Assembly: GCA_037447655.1 (NCBI GenBank)
Contig: JBBHKE010002706.1
Location: 372,001 to 436,000 of the forward strand
DNA length: 64,000 nt
Direction of reading: 5' to 3'
From: Zygnema cylindricum
Taxonomy: Eukaryota > Streptophyta > Zygnematophyceae > Zygnematales > Zygnemataceae
Shown here: positions 59,382-64,000 of the stretch, one piece after another
Layout of the letters: every line of letters begins with the position of its first letter
Position numbering within the stretch: the stretch's first letter is position 1
The notes under the pieces: generated by a model
The model's input: the letters and a program-made list of their open reading frames with translations, nothing else
Databases searched by the model: none
Told to the model about the DNA's origin: nothing
Translations under genes and position numbers: made by a program

Positions 59382-60707
59382 CTGGCTTTTTCTTTTCATA
59401 TTACACATTTTGACGAAAGGAATCAACTCCGCGACTTCATTTGTCTCGTAGTAATTTTCACCCCCGGTTGCATTTATCGGTTTAGTACAAAACTTTTCCG
59501 AGCCCGTTTGAGTACTGAGCCCTCGATAATGATCGTGCCACATGACCTCGTCGCCGTAAAAAAAATGGCCGTCCTCGCTTTCTACTGGATCGTGGACATT
59601 GGCTATGGGAACCTGAAAATCACACAGAATAGGGTTAACTTTCCGTTATGTGTTCACCTTCCGTTGTGTTCACTTTCCGTTGTGTTCACTTTCCATTATG
59701 TTCACTTTCCGTTATGTTCACTTCCAGTTAAGTTCACTTTCCGTTATGTTCACTTTCCGTTATGTTCACTTTCCGTTACGGTTAACTTCCCGCTACCTTC
59801 CTATTAGTTTTCCATTAAATTTCTGTTGAAGTTTCAATAGCTTTCCGTAAGACTTCTGTTAGCATGCCATTAGACTTCAGTTACGATACTGTTAGACTTC
59901 CGTTAGGATGTCCCTCAAGGTTAGCTTTCCGTTAGGCTAGACTTCCAATATGCCTTGTTGCCCATTGCAAAGTTTCCGTTAGACTTCCATCACAATTTGT
60001 TAAGTTTCTCTTAGGCCTTCATTATCCTATCGGTTTCCTTCCGTTACATTAGAGGCTTTCATTGTTGAATTTCTCTGAGGCTTCCGTTTCCATTGCACAA
60101 AGTTGTACCTTATTAAGTTTCCGTTAAACTACTGTTAGATTTCCGTTAAGATGGTAAGACAAAACAAACACGATGCACTACAAAGCTTACCACTATTTGT
60201 CTCCATTCTAATTCATAATCTATAGTAAGCAAGTTTTCTTTTTTCGTTTAAAAAAAGACAAATGAGCTTTATTTCATGAAATGTGTAGACCGAACTAATG
60301 ATGATAAGCCGTGAACCAAGTTAAAAAAGGCTCGAACTCCCGACAACCATAAAAAAACCACATAGAAACAAAAAACCAGCGTAAAAGCCATGTGACAAGA
60401 GGACTTTTTTTTTCTTTTACTTACCCTTCGAGGATTTAGGAAATATTTTCGGTGTCCCCAAGCTGAGTAACACATGTTAGCATCCGTGATATTCATCCCA
60501 TCGGGAACGAGACAATGAGCTACTTTGCTTCGATATCGAATACGTTCCACCATAAAAAGCTCCTCCAACTTTCCGTTTTTATTTTGAATTGTGGGACCCA
60601 GACAACGAGAAAGGTCCCAATTAAAAGCTCCATGAGAAACCCACGCCTTCAGTTCGTGTTGAGGTAAAAGACTCATAAGAGTTTCCGGAGGTCTCACATG
60701 GATATAT
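59382..60707 (-). CDS. Two exons of an unrecognised gene
   Basis: Minus-strand exons 60707-60425 (enters in phase 2; acceptor TTCGCAG, donor GTAAGTAA) and 59612-59382 (phase 0; acceptor TTTTCAG, donor CAG|GTTTGT) join to about 171 residues. Readable segments include HVRPPETLMSLLPQHELKAW, AFNWDLSRCLGP, HCLVPDGMNITDANMCYSAW, HDPVESEDGHFFYGDEVMWH and a sequon-like INATGG. Cysteines and potential N-glycosylation sites (NITD, NATG) suggest a secreted or lumenal protein. I do not recognise the family. The neighbouring glycosyltransferases make a glycan-related role conceivable, but that is only inference. The 5' and 3' exons are missing. Confidence 0.6.
59638..59790. repeat. 16-bp minisatellite TTCACTTTCCGTTATG (intronic)
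   Basis: About eight or nine tandem copies, with a degenerate TTTCCGTTA trail to about 60150. It lies within the intron between the two exons of the unrecognised minus-strand gene. Confidence 0.9.
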
Positions 60708-60860
60708 CTGCGAAAAAAAAGAACAATTGTGAGAAAGGAGCCGGAAAAGGAGAAAAAGATCTGAAGGGCACCGAGGAGGGAGAAGGGATGGGGACAGAGG
60801 TGTTAGAAATCGGCGATATTCAAATAATCGCAAGGGCGCCAAAGTGTTAACTTTGGAAAA

Positions 60861-60932
60861 TGGCCAAGCCGGGATTCGAACCCGGGACCTGTGTGAACCG
60901 TACACTAGCTCTACCAACTGAGCTACCCGGCC
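60861..60932 (-). tRNA. tRNA or tRNA-like gene, anticodon GGT (Thr) by alignment
   Basis: Reverse strand: acceptor GGCCGGG pairs with CTTGGCC (two G-T pairs). The D arm is GCTC/GAGC, and the T arm CCGGG-TTCGAAT-CCCGG is perfect. The A box (TAGCTCAGTTGG) and B box (GGTTCGAAT) fit Pol III promoters. TTTT directly follows (60860-60857) as a terminator. There is no intron and no encoded CCA. The anticodon arm is weaker: AGTGT-ACGGTTC-ACACA, four pairs plus an A-A mismatch. It has C where U33 is almost universal, and a 4-base variable loop. It may be a genuine tRNA, a pseudogene or a SINE head. Confidence 0.6.
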
Positions 60933-61009
60933 GATGTGCACGCAAGCGCCTAATACCGAATTTATACGGCGATTAGCGGCGCACTGGTGAACCAGCTTAC
61001 AGCGCGACA

Positions 61010-61397
61010 TCTCTCCCTTCCCACTCTCACCCTTCCCCCCCTCTCTTCTTCCTCCCTCCTCCCCTCATCTTACTTTTTCTGTCCCTTCTCTTCCATCCTT
61101 TCCTCTCTAACCCTTCCCCTCCCTTCCATTCCCTTTCCTCTCTCCTGTCCCTCATTTCCGCCCCTTTGTCCCTTTCTCTCTCTCCCTTCTTTCCCTTTTT
61201 CTTTCCTCTCTCCCTCTTCCTTCCCTCTCCCTTTCTTCCCTCCCTCCAACCCCTCTCCGTCCCTCCAACCCCTCTCCCTCCCCCCTTCTATCTTCTTCTC
61301 CTTCCTTTTCGCTCTCCAATCCCTCTCTCTCCCTTCCCTTTCCCTCTCCAATCCTTCTCTCTCCCTTCCCTCCCTTCTCTCCCTTCCCCTCTTCCCA
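61010..61397. repeat. CT-rich tract abutting a splice acceptor
   Basis: Nearly 390 bases of CCCTCT/CTTCCC ending exactly at the CTTCCCAG acceptor of the next exon. It is effectively a giant polypyrimidine tract. Confidence 0.9.
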
Positions 61398-61398
61398 G

Positions 61399-62271
61399 GT
61401 CGCCGACTTCCTCTACCAATCCACCGGAATTTGTCTTTTTGCCCTCGATGTCCCGACGGAGGGGAATCGAGATATTCGTCTTTTTCCCCGAGGTTATGAT
61501 GTGACGCCGAATTCTATAGGAATCGTTATGTCTCCCGATCTCCAAACGGCTTTTACGATTTCTATGATGGGATCCAGTTTCAGTTTCAGTTTCAATTGCG
61601 GTTCTCGATGCCTTTGTCCCGAGGGCTGGAGATGTTGTTCCTGTCTTTTTCCTAAAAGCCAAAACATGGAAAACGACGGATATTTTTCTCAGAAATTACG
61701 AATTTTGGAGCTCGAAAAATTGTGGGAGGAATTCGATTCGAAATTTGAAATCGATGCCGAGGAATCGAAACCTCTTCGACAAATTTCTTTCTCTTCTTTA
61801 AATTCGATGTCGAGGAAATCAGGAAGCAATAATTGGCAAGATTTGCTGAAAGAAATCGAAAACTCGAACTCTTTTTCGGATTTCGACTCGAATTCGCTCG
61901 ATTTGGATTCGAATTCGATTGATTTGAATTCAAATTCAAATTCGAAAACTACAACAAATTTTTCGACATTGAATTTTACGACATCGAACCTCGAAATCGA
62001 AAAGAAGCGATTGATTTCGAATTCGCCGTTCTCTAAAAGTTCGAAAATACCGGAAGAGGACAAACAAGAGGAGTTCGTGTTATGGAAAACGGAACAGTCG
62101 GTCCCGATTTTAACAGCCATAAATCGCCTTTTGGAATGGCCTCCGGAGAATCGTCACGTCGCGCCTCTCCAGGCCGTAATGCTAAAGCAGAGAGAGAAGA
62201 TTTTGGCAAATTTTAGAGAGAGAGTGGTGGATGTGGTGGACTTCAGTGGACATATATTAGTGTGTATACAG
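61399..62271 (+). CDS. Long exon of an unrecognised gene
   Basis: The frame is open from the acceptor CCCAG|GTC at 61399 to the donor ACAG|GTGAGG after 62271, 291 codons. The N-terminal part shows ADFLYQSTGICLFALDVP and YDVTPNSIGIVMSPDLQTAF, then a cysteine cluster (NCGSRCLCPEGWRCCSC). The middle is serine/asparagine/aspartate-rich and low in complexity (DSNSLDLDSNSIDLNSN). The end is well-formed, helical and charged (LTAINRLLEWPPENRHVAPL, LKQREKILANFRERVVDVVD). No ATG lies in frame before ATG 61529, so either an upstream exon exists or translation starts there. I do not recognise the family. A long frame on the opposite strand (61689-62120) is a shadow of the GAA/TTC-rich middle. Confidence 0.6.
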
Positions 62272-64000
62272 GTGAGGTTTCTTTTATATATTATTTTTTT
62301 TCTTTTTGTTTTTTTTTCTCTCTTTCTATGTTGTCAAGAGAAGGAAGGGAGGGAGAGGGAGAGGTAGGGAGAGGGGGGGGAGAGAGAGTGAGCGTGAGAG
62401 AGGGAGAGGTTGCTGTGATCTCCCATTTCTGCCCTCTCCCTCTCTCTCTCGCTCTCTTTTTCTCTCTCTCTCCTACCCTCTCTCTCTTGCCTTCTCTTTC
62501 CCTCTCTCTCCCTCTCTCTTCCTCTCCTGCCCCCCTCTCCCTCCCACCCCTATTCCCCCTATTTTTTTATTCTCCTACCTTGCCTTTTTTTTTCTTTCCT
62601 AACTTTTGTTTTTTGTTCTTAACCCTTTATTAGCCGATCCTTCCCTCTCCTTTTTTTGTCTCTTCCCTCCATCTAGTCCTGTCTCCCTCTCTCTCTCTCG
62701 CCCATTTAGATTCCCTCTTTTTAACCTTTTTTACTGCATCTGCCTCCCCCTTCCTCTCGCCCCTCACCTCCCTGTCTCTTTTCTGGACATCTCTTGCTCG
62801 CTTCCTCTCTCCCTCTCTTTCCTCTCTCCCTCGCTCTCCTCTCGCTCTCTCTCCTCTCCCTCTCTCGCTCCCTCCTCTCTCCCTCTCTTTCCCCTGCCTC
62901 CCCTCTCTCTCTCCCTCCTTTTCTCTCTTCCAGTTTTTGCTCCGTCCCCTCTTTGTCTTTTTCTCTAAGGGAATCCGGTTATAACATTTTTTTTTGTAAT
63001 TTTTTTTGTTGCAGGACTTTTTTTTTCTGTTTTTTCTATTCCCTCTCTTAAAAAAGAAAAAAAAAGGAAATTTCAGTGTTTTAAAATCGTCTTTCTGGGT
63101 AGTTGCAATTTTTGACTATTTGTAGTTAAATGTAAGTAAGGCGAGTTTTCTGAATTTTGCCAATTTATCAATTGTTGAGTTTTTATTTTACTTATCTTTA
63201 ATATTTTTTAAGTTGTTATCAATATTTTTCTGTTATCATTATTTTTTTTAATGCTGTTCATGGTTTCGCCTTTGAGATTCATCATTACCTACTGATGACT
63301 ATTAGTTAGATTTATTTGGGAATTCCCGCTCTCTCTCTCTCTCTCTCCCTTCTTCTCCTCTCTCACCCTCTCTCCCTCTCTCCCTCTCTCCTTCCAATTG
63401 GGCTATCTGTCCCTCTCTCCTCTCTTCTTCTCACCTTCCATTTTCGCTGTTTTTCTCGCTTCCTCTCTCTCTTCCTCCCGTTCTCCTTCCATTTGGGTTA
63501 TCTCTCCTTGTCTCCCTCTCTCTCTTCCTCCCGTTCTCCTTCCATTTGGGTTATCTCTCCTTGTCTCCCTCTCTCTTCCTCTCACTTCTATTTGGGCTGT
63601 TTTTCTCTTTCCCTCTCGTTCTCCCTCCCTCCCTGCCCTCCTTTTTTTCCACAATCTCTTTCAGCTCCTCTTTCTCTCTCCTGCCCATTTATTCATCTTT
63701 TTTTTTGTCTTTTTTTTTTCGCCCCTTACCTGCTTATTTCCATTGTCCTTTTTTTTTATCCAGAATACTGTTATGAAATCTTCCAATGTTATTTATCTTT
63801 TGCCATGTGGGTGTTTTGTATTTTTTCTTGAGAGTGGTTATTTGTATTTTTTCAATTTGGGTATTTTGTAATCTTTTATATTCTGGTTTTTTTTGTAATT
63901 TTTCAGTGGATATATTGTAATTTTTTAAATTCCGGTTCCAGAATTTGAGAAAAAAATGTCGGTTTTTAATTTTTCAAATGTGGGGTTTGTTTTTTTTTTT
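62272..64000. repeat. CT-rich intron-like DNA with a 53-bp minisatellite
   Basis: CCCTCTCTCT-rich sequence at 62420-62950 and 63325-63660. A roughly 53-base unit (CTTCCTCCCGTTCTCCTTCC, then ATTTGGGTTATCTCTCC) repeats at 63471 and 63524, with degraded copies on both sides. I found no convincing next exon before the window ends. Confidence 0.8.

Noticed and set aside
60621-61010. Minus-strand frame containing VAQLVELVYGSHRSRVRIP
   Set aside because: This is the known artefact of translating a tRNA gene; it overlaps the tRNA at 60861-60932.

Overview
The window is nuclear DNA from an intron-rich eukaryote. Genes are split by GT-AG introns with GTAAG-type donors, polypyrimidine acceptors and exons of about 50-350 bp, and most of the DNA is simple-sequence and dispersed repeats. 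The visible genes are glycosyltransferases of families GT47, GT92, GT61 and an O-fucosyltransferase, and there is a decayed Ty1/copia element whose primer-binding site resembles the plant type. This set points to an alga or other plant-lineage eukaryote, but the exact lineage cannot be read from the sequence. There are two 10-base assembly gaps, at 21385-21394 and 47159-47168.

Layout. 1-6476 (minus): a gene I could assemble from 17 exons with consistent phases, running from an exostosin-like GT47 domain into a GT92 (DUF23) domain and off the window edge. 7539-13186: a 5.6 kb element with terminal inverted repeats that contains several tandem-repeat families and no recognisable transposase. 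15912-18005 (minus): an O-fucosyltransferase-like gene with two in-frame TAG codons, and a candidate N-terminal exon at 19421-19774. 20505-21010: an internally deleted relative of the 5.6 kb element. 21395-31600: microsatellites, minisatellites and AT-rich DNA without clear genes. 31930-47158: a very large simple-sequence domain, made of degenerate CTCACT arrays, AGTAAY arrays, a TTAGTAA-rich block, a GC-rich island without recognisable genes, and AAT arrays with a roughly 434 bp higher-order repeat. 47169-51130 (minus): the decayed copia element, truncated at the second gap. 52298-57156 (plus): a GT61 gene of six exons. 57927-58202: a MITE-like inverted-repeat element. 59382-60707 (minus) and 61399-62271 (plus): exons of two genes I do not recognise, with a tRNA or tRNA-like gene at 60861-60932 between them.

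The genes share a theme: GT47, GT92, GT61 and O-fucosyltransferase proteins all normally act in the secretory pathway (Golgi or ER) on cell-wall polysaccharides or glycoproteins. Whether they work in one pathway cannot be told from position alone. The long open frames in the CTCACT, AGTAAY, AAT, GA and CT arrays are consequences of base composition and are not called as genes.
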